DNA from: Streptomyces hygroscopicus subsp. hygroscopicus
GTDB lineage: Bacteria > Actinomycetota > Actinomycetes > Streptomycetales > Streptomycetaceae
DNA: 58,108 bases
Direction: 5' to 3'
Assembly (NCBI RefSeq): GCF_001553455.1
Contig: NZ_BBOX01000156.1
Span: 1-58,108 of the forward strand
In this document: in pieces, positions 1 through 11,794 of the stretch
How positions within the stretch are numbered: position 1 is the first letter of the stretch
How the letters are laid out: every line of letters begins with the position of its first letter
Made by a program: the position numbers and the translations under genes
Notes under the pieces: generated by a model
Seen by the model: the letters and a program-made list of their open reading frames with translations, nothing else
Told to the model about the DNA's origin: nothing
The model's database searches: none

Positions 1-123
1 CCCGCCGATCCGACCGTAATGGCGCTGCGGCCCGGCGAAAGCCGCACATAAACAACTCGGAAGTGGGACCCGGGCCGCTTCCCGGAACCGCCCGCCGGCG
101 GCCCCGGTACGCGGCCCCGGCCG
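1..123. other. Window edge downstream of the NRPS gene
   Basis: GC-rich sequence after the NRPS stop codon. I see no gene start on the minus strand before the window ends. The next gene of the NRPS operon would begin outside the window. Confidence 0.4.
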
Positions 124-3100
124 CTACGCCTGCCAGTCGTCCAGTTCGCTCGCGAGCTGGTCCAGCTCGTCCTGGCTGACGTCGATCAGATCCATGTCGG
201 ACGGGGTGTGGCGGACGCCCTGCGGGGTGTCGGCGTGGCGGGCCAGCGCCTCCAGGGCCCGGATCCACGCCTCCGCGAGATCCCGCACCACGGCCTCCTC
301 CAGCAGCGCCGAGGGCCACTGCCAGAGCACCGACAGCGCGGGGCCGTCCCCGCGGTCCTGGGTGGTCGCGGTGACCTCCAGGGCGTGGGCGACCGGCATG
401 TCCGGGTCCTCGCCGCCGACGGCGCCCGCTTCGGGGGCGAGCGCCCAGTCGGCGGCCCCGGGCCCGCCCGAGGAGTCGAACCGGCCCAGGTAGTTGAACC
501 CGATCTGCGGTTCGGCCAGGCCCCGCAGCGAGGGCGCGGTGTCCGGGTTGAGATGGCGCAGCAGTCCGTAGCCGACGCCGTTGTCGGGCACCTGGCGCAC
601 CTGCTCCTTGACCCGGGCCAGGACATCGCCGACGGCCGCCCCGCCGGTCCACACCTCGCCCCAGTCGATCCGCCCGGGGTCCAGGAACAGCGGGTACACG
701 CTGGTGAACCAGCCGACCGTACGGGACAGTTCGGTGTGCTCGGCGATCTCCTCGCGGCCGTGTCCCTCCAGGGCCACCAGCAGCCCGCCGCCCGCCCCGC
801 CGAAGCGCCGACGGCGCCAGTCGGCCACCGCCAGGGTCAGCCCGGTGAGCAGCACGTCGTTGACCGACGCGCGGTACAGCTCGGGCAGCCGGGTGAGCAG
901 GGTGCGGGTGGTGTCCGCGGGCAGCGCCATGGTGATCGCGCGCTGGGTGCGGGTGAGGTCCCTGGCCGGGTCGGGGGTCAGTTCGGCCAGTGGCTCCGGG
1001 GCCCGGGAGAGGCGGCCCCGCCAGGCCGGGAGTTCGGCGATCCGCTCCGGCCGCCGGGCCTCCTCGGCCAGCGTCCGCGACCAGCGGCGCAGCGAGGTGC
1101 CGACCGGGTCGAGCGCGGGGGCGCGCCCGTCCCGTACCGCCTCCCAGGCCCGGACCAGGTCCGGCAGCAGGATCCGCCAGGAGACCGCGTCGACGACGAG
1201 GTGGTGCACCGAGAACCACAGCCTGCCGCGCTCCCCGGGCCCGGCGTCGAACCACACCAGCTGGACCATCGTGCCGTCCTCGGGGGAGAGCCGGCCGATC
1301 GCCGCCTCGCTGTGCTCGGCGAGGCGGGCGCGGCGCCCGGCGTCGTCCAGGCCGGTGAGGTCGACCCGCCGGATCAGGTCCGCCGCGCGGACCGCGCCGC
1401 GCGGCGCCACCTCCAGCGACCAGCCGCGGCCGTCCACGGCCGGCGCGGACGGTACGGCCGGGGCGGCCGGGGCGTCCGGGGCGTCCGGGGCGTCCGGGGC
1501 GTCCGGGGCGGCCGGGGCGGCCGGGTCCGCGCCCTCCCGGGCCGGGGACCCTCCGGCCACCTCCGACGACCACCCACCACCCTCCGCCGACGGCGCGGAC
1601 GAGGCGGCCGAGGCGGACAGTGCGACCGGATCCGCGCCCTCCCGGGCCGGGGACCCTCCGGCCACCTCCGACGACCACCCACCACCCTCCGCGGACGGCG
1701 CGGACAAGGCCGACGGCGCGGACGAGGCGGACGAGGCAGCCGCAGCCGAGGCAGCCGGGGCCGCGCCCTCCCGGGCCAGGGGCTCTCCGGTCCGCTTCAG
1801 CCGGGCCCGCAGTGCGTCGTGGTGGTCCAGCAGCGTCTGCACGGCGGTGACCAGCCGGTCCAGGTCCAGCTCCGCGGGCGTCTGCACCAGCATCGACTGG
1901 TGGAACCGGTCGATGGGCCCGTTCCGCTCGGCGAGCCAGCGGAGGATCGGGGTCGCGGGGATCTCGCCGATCCCGGCGTCCGGGTCCTCCGCCTCGGCCT
2001 CGGGGACGGTGCCCGCGGCGGCCGCGAGGGCCGCGACCGTCTGGTGGCGGAAGACGTCCTTCGGGGTGAAGACCAGACCGGCGGCGCGCGCCCTGGCCAC
2101 CAGCTGGATGGAGACGATGCTGTCGCCGCCCAGGGAGAAGAAGCTGTCGTCGACGCCGACCTCGTCGGCCCCGATCCCCAGCACCTCCGCGACCAGCCGG
2201 CGCAGGGTCTCCTCCCGGGCGCCGCTCGGCGCCCGGGAGGCGCCGCGCTGCTCCGGCGCGGGCAGCGCCGTGCGGTCGATCTTCCCGCTGGTGGTCAGCG
2301 GAAGCGTCGCGAGGGTGACGAACGCCGCCGGGACCATGTAGTCGGGCAGGCGCCGCGCCAGCCCGGCCCGCAGCTCGTCGATGTCGAGGTCCGCCCCCAG
2401 GGCGGGCACCACATAGGACGTCAGCAGCCGCACCCCGGGCCGGTCCTCGCGCACCACCGTGGTGGCGCGGTGCACACCGGGGTGGTCCGAGACGGCGGCG
2501 GTGATCTCGCCCAGCTCGATCCGCAGCCCCCGCAGCTTCACCTGGTCGTCGGTGCGCCCGACGAACTCCAGCTCGCCGTCGGCGCGCCGGCGCACCAGGT
2601 CGCCGGAGCGGTACATCCGCGATCCGGGCGGCCCGAACGGGTCGGCCACATAGGCCGCGGCGGTCAGCCCGGGGCGCCCCAGGTAGCCGCGGGCCAGCGA
2701 GGCGCCCGCGATGTGCAGCTCGCCCACGCAGCCCAGCGGTACCGGGCGCAGCCTCGCGTCCAGCACGTGCAGCCGCGAGTCGGCGACGGGCGCGCCGAGC
2801 GCCGGTACGGCGTCGTCGGTCAGCAGCCCGCTCATCGCCGCCACACAGGTGGTCTCGGTCGGGCCGTACACGTTGTGCAGCCGCACCGTGTGCCGCCACC
2901 GGCCGATCAGCTCGGGTCCGAAGGACTCACCGCCGACGACGATCTCCATGCCCTCGGGCAGCCCGCCCTCCGGCAGCGCCGCCAGCGAGGCGGGGGTGAG
3001 GAAGGCGTGGGTGACGCCGTACTCGGCGCACAGGTCGAGGTACGCCTGGCCGGACGCCGGCCGGTCGGCCGGGACCACCACTAGCGCGCCGCCCGTCAGC

Positions 3101-6100
3101 AGGCTCATGGCCAGCTCCAGGAACGCCGCGTCGAAGCTGACCGAGGCCAGCTGCGGCACCCGGGCCCCCGGGCCGACGCCCGCCCGCTCCACCAGCGTCG
3201 CGCACAGCCGCGCCACCCCGGCGTGGGTCACCGTCACGCCCTTGGGCCGGCCGGTCGAGCCGGAGGTGTAGATGACGTAGGCGGGGTGCTGGGGCGACAG
3301 GTTGCGCGGGAGCGCGGCCGCGTCCGCGGGTCCCGCCGCCTCCAGCGCGTCGTACAGCGCCGTGGGCACGGTGGTGCGCGGCAGCCGCCCGGCGACGGGG
3401 CCGGAGGTCAGCAGCAGGGCGGGCCCGGCGTCGTCCAGCATGTACCCGATGCGGTCGCCCGGCAGCTCCGGGTTGACCGGCAGGTACGCCGCCCCCGCCC
3501 GCACCACCGCGAGCAGCGAGACGATCAGCTCGGGGGAGCGCGGCAGCGCCACCGCCACCAGCTTCTCCGGTCCCGCTCCCCGCGCGGCCAGCGACCGGGC
3601 GATCCGCTCGACCCGCGCGTCCAGTTCGGCGAAGGTCCAGGTCCGGTCCCCGGCCAGCAGGGCCGGTGCGTCCGGGGTCCGGGCCGCCCACCCGGCGAAC
3701 AGCTCCGCCATGGTGGCGGCGGGCACCTCGCGGACCGCCGCGGCGTTCCACTCCTCGACGATCCGGTGGCGCTCCCCGGGCAGCAGCACGTCCAGCCGGT
3801 CCACCGGCGTGGACGGATCGGCGACGGCGGCGGCCAGCAGCCGCGCCAGCCGGTCCACCAGCATCCGGACGGTGTCCCGTGCGAAGAGGTCGGTGCTGTA
3901 GGTGAGCGCCCCCTCGATGCCCGCGGGCGCGCCGTCGTCGGTGTGGGTCTCGGACAGGGTGAAGGACAGGTCGAACTTGGCCACGTCGTGGCCCATCGGC
4001 TGCGGTCCCGTGGTCACCCCGGGGAGTTCGACCCTGCCCTCGGCGGTGTTCTGGAACGCCAGCATCACCTGGAACAGCGGGTGCCGGGAGGCCGAGCGCT
4101 CGGGGTTGATCAGCTCGACCAGCCGCTCGAACGGCAGGTCCTGGTGGGCGTACGCGGCCAGGTCGGTCTCCCGCACCCGCTCCAGCAGCTGGGCGAAGGT
4201 CGGGTCGCCGGAGACGTCGGTGCGCAGCACCAGGGTGTTGACGAAGAAGCCGACCAGGTCGTCCAGGGCGTCGTCGGTGCGGCCCGCGATCGCCGTGCCG
4301 AGCGGGATGTCGGTGCCCGCGCCGAGCCGGCTGAGAGTTGCGGCCAGACCGGCCTGGACGGCCATGAAGAGGCTGGCCCGGTGCTCCAGGGCCAGCTCCA
4401 GCAGCCCGCGGTGCACCTCGGCGTCGAAGCGGAAGGTGACCATATCGCCGCGGTAGCTGAGGGCGGGCGGGCGGCGGTGGTCGGCGGGCAGCGCCAGCTC
4501 CTCCGGGGCGCCGTCCAGCGCCGACCGCCAGAACGCGGCCTGCCGGGAGATCGTGCTGTCCGGGTCGTCCTCGCTGCCCAGCACCTCGTGCTGCCACAGC
4601 GTGTAGTCGGCGTAGCTCACCGGCAGCGGGGTGAACTCCGGGGCGCGGCCCGCGCTGCGGGCCGCGTAGGCGGTGGACAGGTCGCGGCCCAGCGGGGCCA
4701 TGGACCAGCCGTCGCCCGCGATGTGATGGACCACCAGCGCCAGGACGTGCTCGGTCCGGCTCAGCGCGAACAGCCACCCGCGCACCGGGATCTCGGTGGC
4801 GATGTCGAACGCGTACCCGGCGGCCTCGGTGAGCGCCGCCGCCAGACCGTCCTCGGTGACCTCGGCCACCGTCAGCTCGGGCACCACGTCCAGCACCACC
4901 TGGCGGGGCCGGCCGTCCACTTCGGGGAAGACGGTGCGCAGGCTCTCGTGCCGGGTGACCACGTCGGCCAGCGCCGCGCGCATCGCCTCCCGGTCCAGCT
5001 CACCGGTCAGCCGCAGGGCCATCGGCAGGTTGTAGGTGGCGCTGGGCCCCTCGAACCGGCCCAGGAACCACAGCCGCCGCTGGGCGAAGGACAGCGGCAC
5101 CTCCTCGGGCCGCTCCCGCGCGGTCACCGCGCGCCGGGCCCCGCCCGCCCCGCCGACCAGCCCGGCCAGCCCGGCGGGGGTCGGCGACTCGAACAGGTCG
5201 CGCACGCTCAGCTCCGCGCCCAGGGTGGTACGGATCCGGCTGGTCAGCCGGGTGGCGAGCAGCGAATGGCCGCCGAGGTCGAAGAAGTTGTCGTCCACCC
5301 CGGCCGCGGGCACCCCGAGCACCTCGGCGAACAGCGCGCACAGCGCGGCCTCCTGCGGGGTGGCCGGCTCCCGCCGCTCGGCGTCCTCCCGGACGGGCGC
5401 GGGCAGCGCGCGGCGGTCCAGCTTGCCGTTGGGCGTCAGCGGCAGCGCGTCCAGCGCGACGAAGGCGCTGGGCACCATGTAGTCGGGCAGGGTGGCGGCC
5501 AGGTGCTTGCGCAGTTCGGCCGGGGCCGGGGCGGTCCGGCCGGCCGCCGGGACCAGATAGCCGACCAGCTGCGGCGCCCCGGGCCGGTCCTGCCGGGCCA
5601 GGACGGCCACCGAGGCGAGGTCGGGGTGGGCGGCGAGCGCCGTCTCGATCTCGCCCAGCTCGATCCGGAAGCCGCGCACCTTGACCTGGTGGTCGGCCCG
5701 CCCGACGAAGTGCAGCTGTCCGTCCTTGCCCCAGCGCACCAGGTCACCGGTGCGGTACAGGCGGGAGCCGGCCGGGCCGAAGGGGTCGGCGACGAAGCGC
5801 TCCGCGGTGCGGTCCGGCCGCCTCAGATAGCCGCGGGCCAGCCCGGTGCCGGCCAGGTACAGCTCCCCGGTGACCCCCGGGGGCACCGGGCCGAGGGTGT
5901 CGTCCAGGACGTAGACCCGGTCGTTCCACACCGGGCGGCCGATGGGCGCGGTGGCGGGCCACTCCGCGGGGTCGGCGGGCAGGGTGGTGGCGGTGATCAC
6001 ATGGCTCTCGGTGGGGCCGTAGTGGTTGTGCAGCCGCAGCCCCGGCCGGCCGGCGCAGAAGGCGCGCAGCCGCGGGGTGAGCGCCAGCGCCTCGCCCGCC

Positions 6101-9100
6101 TGGGCGATCACCCGCAGCTCGGCGAGGGCGGCCCCGCTTTCGAGCGCGGCCTCCGCGACGGCGTCCACCACCAGGTTGGGGGCGTACAGCTCGTTGATCC
6201 GGTGCTCCTCCAGCCACCGGGTGAGGGCGGCGGCGTCGCGGCGCACCGCGTCGTCCGGCACCACCAGGGTCTTGCCGGTGAGCAGGGTGGCCAGGATCTC
6301 CTGGGCGGAGACGTCGAAGCTGATCGCGGTGAACTGCGCGACCCGCGTCCCGGCGCCGCCGCCGATCTCGCCGTGGTGCCAGGCGACCAGGTTGGCCATG
6401 GCGCCGGCGGGCATCACGACGCCCTTGGGGCGGCCGGTGGAGCCGGAGGTGTGGATGACGTAGACCGGGGCGGCCGGGTGGAGCGGGCGCGGCCGGTCGG
6501 CGTCGGTGGGGTCGGTGTCCCGCTGCGCGGCCAGCGCCTGGGCGGTCTCCGGCTCGTCGAGCGCCAGCACCGGGGCCCGGACGCCGTCCGGCAGCACACC
6601 GCCGCGGGTCAGCACCACCGCGGGGGCCGCGTCGGCGAGCATGAAGGAGACGCGCTCGGTCGGGTACGCGGGGTCGATGGGCAGGTACGCCGCCCCGGCC
6701 TTGACCACCGCGACCACCGCGACCAGCAGGTCCACCGAGCGCGGCAGCGCCACGCCGACGACGTCCTCGGGGCCGATGCCCCGGGCGAGCAGCAGCCGGG
6801 CCAGCCGGTTGGCGCGGGCGTTGAGTTCCGCGTACGACAGGGCGGTGTCCCCGTGCACCACGGCCGGGGTGTCCGGCAGCGCGTGGGCCTGCCGCTGGAA
6901 CAGCTCCGGCAGGGCCGCGCCGTCGAGGGGGCGCGCGGTGTCGTTGTATTGGTTGAGCAGGCGGTGCCGCTCCATCAGGTCCAGCAGGTCCAGGGAGCCG
7001 ATCGGGCGCCCCGGGTCCTCGGCCGCCGCGGCGAGCACCCGGACCAGCCGGTCGGCGAGGTCGCCCACCGTCTCCCGGTCGAACAGGTCGGTGCTGTACT
7101 CGATCCGTCCGTCGATCCCGTCCGGCGCGCCGTCGGCGGTGCGCCGCTCGACCAGCCCCACGAACAGGTCGAACTTGGCCATCTCGCCGAGGTGTTCGTA
7201 GGGCTCCACCCGCAGCCCGGGCAGGGCCAGTTCGGCCGGGCGGTTGTTCTGCACGGTGAACATCACCTGGAACAGCGGGTGCCGGGCCAGGGACCGCTCC
7301 GGGTTCAGCTCCTCCACCAGCCGTTCGAAGGGCACGTCCTGGTGGGCGTAGGCGGCCAGGTCCGTCTCGCGCACGCGCTGGACCAGCTCGCGGAAGCTGG
7401 GATCGCCGGAGGTGTCGGTGCGCAGCACCAGCGTGTTGAGGAAGAAGCCGACCAGCCCGTCCAGGGCGTCGTCGGCGCGGCCCGCGATGGGCGTGCCGAT
7501 GGGGATGTCCGTACCGGCCCCGGACCGCGACAGCAGCACCGCCAGCCCCGCCTGGCCCACCATGAACAGGCTGGCCTGGGAGGTGCGCGCCACGGTCAGC
7601 AGCCGCTTGTGCAGCTCCTGGCCCAGCTCGAAGGTCACCGTGCCGCCCGCGTAGCCGGCCACCGCCGGGCGCGGCCGGTCCACCGGCAGGTTCAGCTCCT
7701 CCGGCATCCCCTCCAGCGTCTCCCGCCAGAAGGCCAGCTGCCGGGCGATCGGGCTGCCGGCGTCCGCCTCCTCGCCCAGCACCCGCTGCTGCCACAGCGC
7801 GTAGTCCGCGTAGCCCACCGGCAGCGGCTCGTACCGGGGCGCGGCGCCCTCCAGCCGGGCCGCGTAGGCGACCGAGAGGTCGTGGCCGAAGACGCCCAGC
7901 GACCAGCCGTCGCCGACGATGTGGTGCATCACCACCAGCAGCAGATGGCTGTGCGGGCCGGTGCGGAAGACCCGTACCCGCAGGGGGATCTCCTCGGCCA
8001 GCCGGAACCCGACCGCCGTCTCCTCGTTCAGCGCCTGCCGCAGCCGCTCGGGCGCGGCGTCGGGGAGGTCCACCACGGTCAGGTCGAGCCGGGCGTCGGC
8101 CGGGTCCAGCACCCGCTGGTAGGGGTCGCCGTCCAGGTCGGGGAAGACCGTGCGCAGGCTCTCGTGCCGGGCCACCACGTCGTGGAAGGCCAGGCGCAGC
8201 GCGGCCAGGTCCAGCTCCCCGGTCAGCCGTACGGTGAGCGGCACGTTGTAGACCGGCTGGGAGCCCTCGAAGCGGTCCAGGAACCACAGCCTGCGCTGGG
8301 CGAAGGACAGCGGTATCCGCTCGGGCCGCTCCCCCGCCTCCAGCGCGGGGCGGCCGGCGGCGGCCCGGTCCAGGCCGCGGGCGATGGCCGCCGGGGACGG
8401 GGTCTCGAACACCGCGCGCAGCGACAGCTCCACGCCGAAGATCGCCCGCGTCCTGGTGACCAGCCGGGTGGCCAGCAGCGAGTGGCCGCCCAGTTCGAAG
8501 AAGTCGTCGTCCACGCCGACCTCGGGCACCCCGAGCAGTTCGGCGAAGAGCGCGCACAGGATCTCCTCCTGCGGGGTGCGCGGGGCGCGCCCGCCGAGCC
8601 CGGCCGCGCTGTCGGGCTCCGGCAGCGCCTTGCGGTCCAGCTTGCCGTGCGGGGTGAGCGGCAGGGCGTCCAGGGCGACGAAGGCGCTGGGCACCATGTA
8701 CTCGGGCAGCGAGGCGGCCACGTGCTCGCGCAGCGCGGCGGCGGGCGGCACCTGGGCCCCGGCCACCGGCACCAGATAGCCGACCAGCCGCTTGTCGCCC
8801 GGGGTGGGCTCGCGCACCACGACCACGGCGCGGTCGACGGTCTCGTGCGCGGCCAGGCGCGACGCGATCTCGCCGGGTTCGACCCGGAAGCCGCGGATCT
8901 TCACCTGGTCGTCGGCGCGGCCCGCGAACTCCAGTACGGCGCCCTCGCCGCCGTCCCGCCAGCGCACCAGGTCGCCCGTGCGGTACATCCGGCTCCCGCC
9001 CCGCGCGAACGGGTCGGCGACGAAGCGCTCGGCGGTGACCCCGGGCCGGCCCAGATAGCCGCGGGCCAGGCACGGTCCGGAGATGTACAGCTCACCGGTG

Positions 9101-11484
9101 ACCCCGGGCGGCACGGGCCGCAGCGCGCCGTCGAGCACCCGCAGCCGCGCGGTGCCGATGGCGGTGCCGATCGGCGGCGGACCGGCGCCCTCCAGGGGGT
9201 CGCTCATCGAGGCGCAGACCGTGGTCTCGGTGGGCCCGTAGGCGTTGAACATCCGGCGGCCGGTGGACCACGCCCGGACCAGTTCGGGCGCCGCCGCCTC
9301 ACCGGCCACCACCAGCACCCGCACCGTGGGCAGGTCGCCGGGGTCCAGCACGGCCAGCGCGGCGGGCGGGATCGTGGCATGGGTGACCCGGTGCTCGGCG
9401 GCCAGGTCGGCCAGGGCGCGGCCGGGCCGCAGCCGCTCGGCCGGGGCCAGCACCAGCGCGGCCCCGGTCAGCAGCGCCATATACGTCTCCCAGACGGCGG
9501 CGTCGAAGCTGGGCGAGGCGAACTGCAGCACCCTGCTGCCGGGGCCGACCCCGAACCGTTCGACGTGCGTGGTGACGAGCCCGGCCAGACCGCGGTGCGT
9601 CACCACCACGCCCTTGGGGCGGCCGGTGGACCCGGAGGTGTAGATGACGTACGCGGCGCACTCCGGCGTCACCGCGCCGAGCGGCTCCCGCGGGCCGAGC
9701 GCGGAGTCCGGCCGGTCCTCGATCCACCGGGCGGTGTCCGGGTCGTCCAGCGCCAGCGGCGGCGCGGCGTAGGCGTCCGGGATCAGCCCCGCCGATCCGG
9801 CGGTGGTCAGCACCAGCGCCGGGGCGGCGTCGGTGAGCAGATAGGCGATGCGGTCGGCCGGATAGGAGGTGTCCACCGGGAGGTAGGCCGCGCCCGCCTT
9901 GAGCACCGCCAGCATGGCCACCACCAGCTCGGGCGAGCGGTCCAGGGCGAGCGCCACCACCTGCTCGGGGCCCACGCCGCGCTCGATCAGGGCGCGGGCC
10001 AGGCGGTTGGCGCGGCGGTCCAGCTCGGCGTACGACAGCGTCCGGTTCTCGTGGACGAGGGCGACGGCCTCCGGGTGGCGGCGCACCCGCTCGGCGAAGA
10101 GTTCGGGGATGACCGGGCCCGCGGGCAGCGGCCGGGCGGGCTCCCCCAGCGCCAGCAGGTGGTCGCGCTCGGCGCCGGACAGCAGCGGGAGCCCGCCCAC
10201 CCGCTGCCCGGGGTCGGCGGCGAACGCCTCGAACAGGCGGCGGAACCGCTCGCCGAGCGCCTCGATGTCCGCGGGGCGGAACACCTCCGGCCGGTAGCGG
10301 AAGTGCAGCCGCAGTTCCTCGCCGGGCAGCGCGGCGACGCTCAGCGGATAGTGGTTGGCGTCGGTGCCGCGGGCGCCCGTCAGCGTCAGGTCGCCCGGCA
10401 GCTCGGGCAGGTCCTCCCCGCCCATCGGGTAGTTCTCGGTGACGGTGAGGGTGTCGAAGAGGGTGCCGTGCCCGGCCGCCCGCTGGATGTCGGGCAGGCT
10501 GAGGTGGTGGTGGGCCATCATCCCGGCGGACTGGCTCTGCACCCCGCTCAGCAGCGAGAGCAGGGTGTCCCGGGGGCTGATGCGCACCCGGACCGGCACC
10601 GAGTTGATGAACAGCCCGACCATGTGCTCCGCGTCCGGCAGTTCGGCGGGGCGGATGGCCACCGTGGAGCCGAACACCACGTCGTCCCGCCCGGTGAGCT
10701 GCCCCAGCAGCAGCGCCCAGCAGCCCTGGAACACGCTGTTCACCGTGAGGTCGTTGCGGCGCGCGGCCTCCCGGACCCGGGCGCCCAGCTCCGGCTCCAC
10801 GGTGAGCACCAGTTCGGCGGGCGGGGCCGCGGCCCCGGCGTCGCCCGGCGCGACCAGCGTGGGCTCCTCGACGCCCGCGAGCACCTCGCGCCAGGCGGCC
10901 TCCGCCGCGGGCCGGTCCTGCCGGCCCAGCCAGCGCAGACAGTCGCGGTACGGGGTCACCCGCGGCAGCCCGGACGCGTCACCGCGCCGGTGGTAGATCT
11001 CGAACAGCTCGTACAGCAGCCGTGCGGTGGACCATCCGTCCAGCAGGATGTGGTGGGCGTTGAACATCAGCCGGTGGCTGCGCTCCCCCAGCCGCACCAG
11101 GGTGAAGCGCAGCAGCGGCCCGGTGGACAGATCGAAGCGGTGGGCCGCCTCCTCGGCGGCGAGCCGCTCGGCCTCGCGCTCCCTGGCCGGCCCGTCCAGC
11201 CCGGACAGGTCGAACTCCCGCCAGGGCACCTCCACCTCCCGGGGGATGACCTGGACCGGGCGGCTCAGCTTCGCGTACCGGAAACCGGCGCGCAGATTGG
11301 CGTGCCGGCGCAGCAGGGCGGCCACCGACTCGCGCATCACCCCGGCGTCCAGGGCGCCGTCGAGGTCGATCAGGATCTGTGCGACATAGACATCGTGCTG
11401 CTGCTCCCCGTACAGGGTGTGGAACAGCAGACCCTCCTGAAGCGGCCACAGCGGAAGGACGTCATCGATGGCTGCTCGCGTCAT
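124..11484 (-). CDS. Three-module non-ribosomal peptide synthetase, C-A-T-C-A-T-C-A-T-E
   Basis: Assembles a peptide segment on carrier domains in the cytoplasm. Order seen: C1 (HHILLDG near residue 145), A1 ([11 protein letters not shown] near 615), T1 ([10 protein letters not shown] near 1000), C2 (HHIVGDG near 1186), A2 (near 1676), T2 (near 2071), C3 (HHIAGDG near 2251), A3 (near 2736), T3 ([10 protein letters not shown] near 3120), and an epimerisation domain ([10 protein letters not shown] near 3427). Read against GrsA, the A1 pocket is DAWTVAAVCK (Phe-like), A2 is DVQYAAHVIK (Pro-like) and A3 is DALFVGVCVK (not assignable by me). The N-terminus enters directly into [13 protein letters not shown], typical of a C domain accepting a D-residue from an upstream synthetase. 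The C-terminus after E ([16 protein letters not shown]) resembles a donor COM docking helix. There is no thioesterase, so this is an internal subunit. Start ATG at 11484 has GGAG nine bases upstream; GTG at 11499 is the alternative. Confidence 0.96.
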   Translation of the reverse strand: MTRAAIDDVLPLWPLQEGLLFHTLYGEQQHDVYVAQILIDLDGALDAGVMRESVAALLRRHANLRAGFRYAKLSRPVQVIPREVEVPWREFDLSGLDGPAREREAERLAAEEAAHRFDLSTGPLLRFTLVRLGERSHRLMFNAHHILLDGWSTARLLYELFEIYHRRGDASGLPRVTPYRDCLRWLGRQDRPAAEAAWREVLAGVEEPTLVAPGDAGAAAPPAELVLTVEPELGARVREAARRNDLTVNSVFQGCWALLLGQLTGRDDVVFGSTVAIRPAELPDAEHMVGLFINSVPVRVRISPRDTLLSLLSGVQSQSAGMMAHHHLSLPDIQRAAGHGTLFDTLTVTENYPMGGEDLPELPGDLTLTGARGTDANHYPLSVAALPGEELRLHFRYRPEVFRPADIEALGERFRRLFEAFAADPGQRVGGLPLLSGAERDHLLALGEPARPLPAGPVIPELFAERVRRHPEAVALVHENRTLSYAELDRRANRLARALIERGVGPEQVVALALDRSPELVVAMLAVLKAGAAYLPVDTSYPADRIAYLLTDAAPALVLTTAGSAGLIPDAYAAPPLALDDPDTARWIEDRPDSALGPREPLGAVTPECAAYVIYTSGSTGRPKGVVVTHRGLAGLVTTHVERFGVGPGSRVLQFASPSFDAAVWETYMALLTGAALVLAPAERLRPGRALADLAAEHRVTHATIPPAALAVLDPGDLPTVRVLVVAGEAAAPELVRAWSTGRRMFNAYGPTETTVCASMSDPLEGAGPPPIGTAIGTARLRVLDGALRPVPPGVTGELYISGPCLARGYLGRPGVTAERFVADPFARGGSRMYRTGDLVRWRDGGEGAVLEFAGRADDQVKIRGFRVEPGEIASRLAAHETVDRAVVVVREPTPGDKRLVGYLVPVAGAQVPPAAALREHVAASLPEYMVPSAFVALDALPLTPHGKLDRKALPEPDSAAGLGGRAPRTPQEEILCALFAELLGVPEVGVDDDFFELGGHSLLATRLVTRTRAIFGVELSLRAVFETPSPAAIARGLDRAAAGRPALEAGERPERIPLSFAQRRLWFLDRFEGSQPVYNVPLTVRLTGELDLAALRLAFHDVVARHESLRTVFPDLDGDPYQRVLDPADARLDLTVVDLPDAAPERLRQALNEETAVGFRLAEEIPLRVRVFRTGPHSHLLLVVMHHIVGDGWSLGVFGHDLSVAYAARLEGAAPRYEPLPVGYADYALWQQRVLGEEADAGSPIARQLAFWRETLEGMPEELNLPVDRPRPAVAGYAGGTVTFELGQELHKRLLTVARTSQASLFMVGQAGLAVLLSRSGAGTDIPIGTPIAGRADDALDGLVGFFLNTLVLRTDTSGDPSFRELVQRVRETDLAAYAHQDVPFERLVEELNPERSLARHPLFQVMFTVQNNRPAELALPGLRVEPYEHLGEMAKFDLFVGLVERRTADGAPDGIDGRIEYSTDLFDRETVGDLADRLVRVLAAAAEDPGRPIGSLDLLDLMERHRLLNQYNDTARPLDGAALPELFQRQAHALPDTPAVVHGDTALSYAELNARANRLARLLLARGIGPEDVVGVALPRSVDLLVAVVAVVKAGAAYLPIDPAYPTERVSFMLADAAPAVVLTRGGVLPDGVRAPVLALDEPETAQALAAQRDTDPTDADRPRPLHPAAPVYVIHTSGSTGRPKGVVMPAGAMANLVAWHHGEIGGGAGTRVAQFTAISFDVSAQEILATLLTGKTLVVPDDAVRRDAAALTRWLEEHRINELYAPNLVVDAVAEAALESGAALAELRVIAQAGEALALTPRLRAFCAGRPGLRLHNHYGPTESHVITATTLPADPAEWPATAPIGRPVWNDRVYVLDDTLGPVPPGVTGELYLAGTGLARGYLRRPDRTAERFVADPFGPAGSRLYRTGDLVRWGKDGQLHFVGRADHQVKVRGFRIELGEIETALAAHPDLASVAVLARQDRPGAPQLVGYLVPAAGRTAPAPAELRKHLAATLPDYMVPSAFVALDALPLTPNGKLDRRALPAPVREDAERREPATPQEAALCALFAEVLGVPAAGVDDNFFDLGGHSLLATRLTSRIRTTLGAELSVRDLFESPTPAGLAGLVGGAGGARRAVTARERPEEVPLSFAQRRLWFLGRFEGPSATYNLPMALRLTGELDREAMRAALADVVTRHESLRTVFPEVDGRPRQVVLDVVPELTVAEVTEDGLAAALTEAAGYAFDIATEIPVRGWLFALSRTEHVLALVVHHIAGDGWSMAPLGRDLSTAYAARSAGRAPEFTPLPVSYADYTLWQHEVLGSEDDPDSTISRQAAFWRSALDGAPEELALPADHRRPPALSYRGDMVTFRFDAEVHRGLLELALEHRASLFMAVQAGLAATLSRLGAGTDIPLGTAIAGRTDDALDDLVGFFVNTLVLRTDVSGDPTFAQLLERVRETDLAAYAHQDLPFERLVELINPERSASRHPLFQVMLAFQNTAEGRVELPGVTTGPQPMGHDVAKFDLSFTLSETHTDDGAPAGIEGALTYSTDLFARDTVRMLVDRLARLLAAAVADPSTPVDRLDVLLPGERHRIVEEWNAAAVREVPAATMAELFAGWAARTPDAPALLAGDRTWTFAELDARVERIARSLAARGAGPEKLVAVALPRSPELIVSLLAVVRAGAAYLPVNPELPGDRIGYMLDDAGPALLLTSGPVAGRLPRTTVPTALYDALEAAGPADAAALPRNLSPQHPAYVIYTSGSTGRPKGVTVTHAGVARLCATLVERAGVGPGARVPQLASVSFDAAFLELAMSLLTGGALVVVPADRPASGQAYLDLCAEYGVTHAFLTPASLAALPEGGLPEGMEIVVGGESFGPELIGRWRHTVRLHNVYGPTETTCVAAMSGLLTDDAVPALGAPVADSRLHVLDARLRPVPLGCVGELHIAGASLARGYLGRPGLTAAAYVADPFGPPGSRMYRSGDLVRRRADGELEFVGRTDDQVKLRGLRIELGEITAAVSDHPGVHRATTVVREDRPGVRLLTSYVVPALGADLDIDELRAGLARRLPDYMVPAAFVTLATLPLTTSGKIDRTALPAPEQRGASRAPSGAREETLRRLVAEVLGIGADEVGVDDSFFSLGGDSIVSIQLVARARAAGLVFTPKDVFRHQTVAALAAAAGTVPEAEAEDPDAGIGEIPATPILRWLAERNGPIDRFHQSMLVQTPAELDLDRLVTAVQTLLDHHDALRARLKRTGEPLAREGAAPAASAAAASSASSAPSALSAPSAEGGGWSSEVAGGSPAREGADPVALSASAASSAPSAEGGGWSSEVAGGSPAREGADPAAPAAPDAPDAPDAPDAPAAPAVPSAPAVDGRGWSLEVAPRGAVRAADLIRRVDLTGLDDAGRRARLAEHSEAAIGRLSPEDGTMVQLVWFDAGPGERGRLWFSVHHLVVDAVSWRILLPDLVRAWEAVRDGRAPALDPVGTSLRRWSRTLAEEARRPERIAELPAWRGRLSRAPEPLAELTPDPARDLTRTQRAITMALPADTTRTLLTRLPELYRASVNDVLLTGLTLAVADWRRRRFGGAGGGLLVALEGHGREEIAEHTELSRTVGWFTSVYPLFLDPGRIDWGEVWTGGAAVGDVLARVKEQVRQVPDNGVGYGLLRHLNPDTAPSLRGLAEPQIGFNYLGRFDSSGGPGAADWALAPEAGAVGGEDPDMPVAHALEVTATTQDRGDGPALSVLWQWPSALLEEAVVRDLAEAWIRALEALARHADTPQGVRHTPSDMDLIDVSQDELDQLASELDDWQA
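1440..1790 (-). repeat. Minisatellite insertion inside the NRPS epimerisation domain
   Basis: About 117 residues rich in Ala, Ser, Pro and Asp sit between the first E-domain helix ([12 protein letters not shown]) and [19 protein letters not shown] unit of roughly 80 bp occurs at 1526 and again at 1631 (105-bp period, in frame, two or three mismatches), with a degenerate third copy near 1764. A run of Ala-Pro-Asp triplets lies near 1470-1520. The unit encodes [11 protein letters not shown] and SPAREGADP, which look copied from the native flanking residues. The reading frame stays open. Confidence 0.85.
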
Positions 11485-11794
11485 TATGGAAATCTCCACT
11501 CGTCATTCCGGGATCGCCGACAAGGGGCTCGGCCGCCCGCCACCAGCCGTGATCGTCGAGTGTTGTGCGCGGCCGGTCCACCGGCAACGGCGCTGCAAAA
11601 ACTTCGTTTTACGCGGAAGCGCGGCCGGGCCGCCGCCACGAAGAGCCCCGGAATTCCCGCTTCGAAGAACTCACACTTCGAAGAATTCACACTGCCGCTG
11701 ACCGGTCCCCTCCGGCCGTGCTGTCATCGGTGCGGCCGCGTGCCGTCAAGCGCCCGCGGGCCCGCTACCCGCACCGCGACCCCAGGGAGTACTG
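11485..11794. promoter_or_regulatory. Divergent promoter region with 16-bp tandem repeat
   Basis: This spacer separates the NRPS (minus) from the P450 (plus). It contains two tandem 16-bp units, CTTCGAAGAACTCACA at 11660-11675 and CTTCGAAGAATTCACA at 11676-11691, each with the palindrome TTCGAA. They lie about 105 bp upstream of the P450 start and are a plausible operator for a cluster regulator. A weak relative of the GCAAC..CCGGT box may lie near 11582-11604. Regulatory function is inferred. Confidence 0.5.

Noticed and set aside
5744..9073. Long minus-strand frame in a second phase of the NRPS
   Set aside because: Low-complexity Arg/Gly/Pro/Ala sequence out of frame with the clear C, A and T domains.
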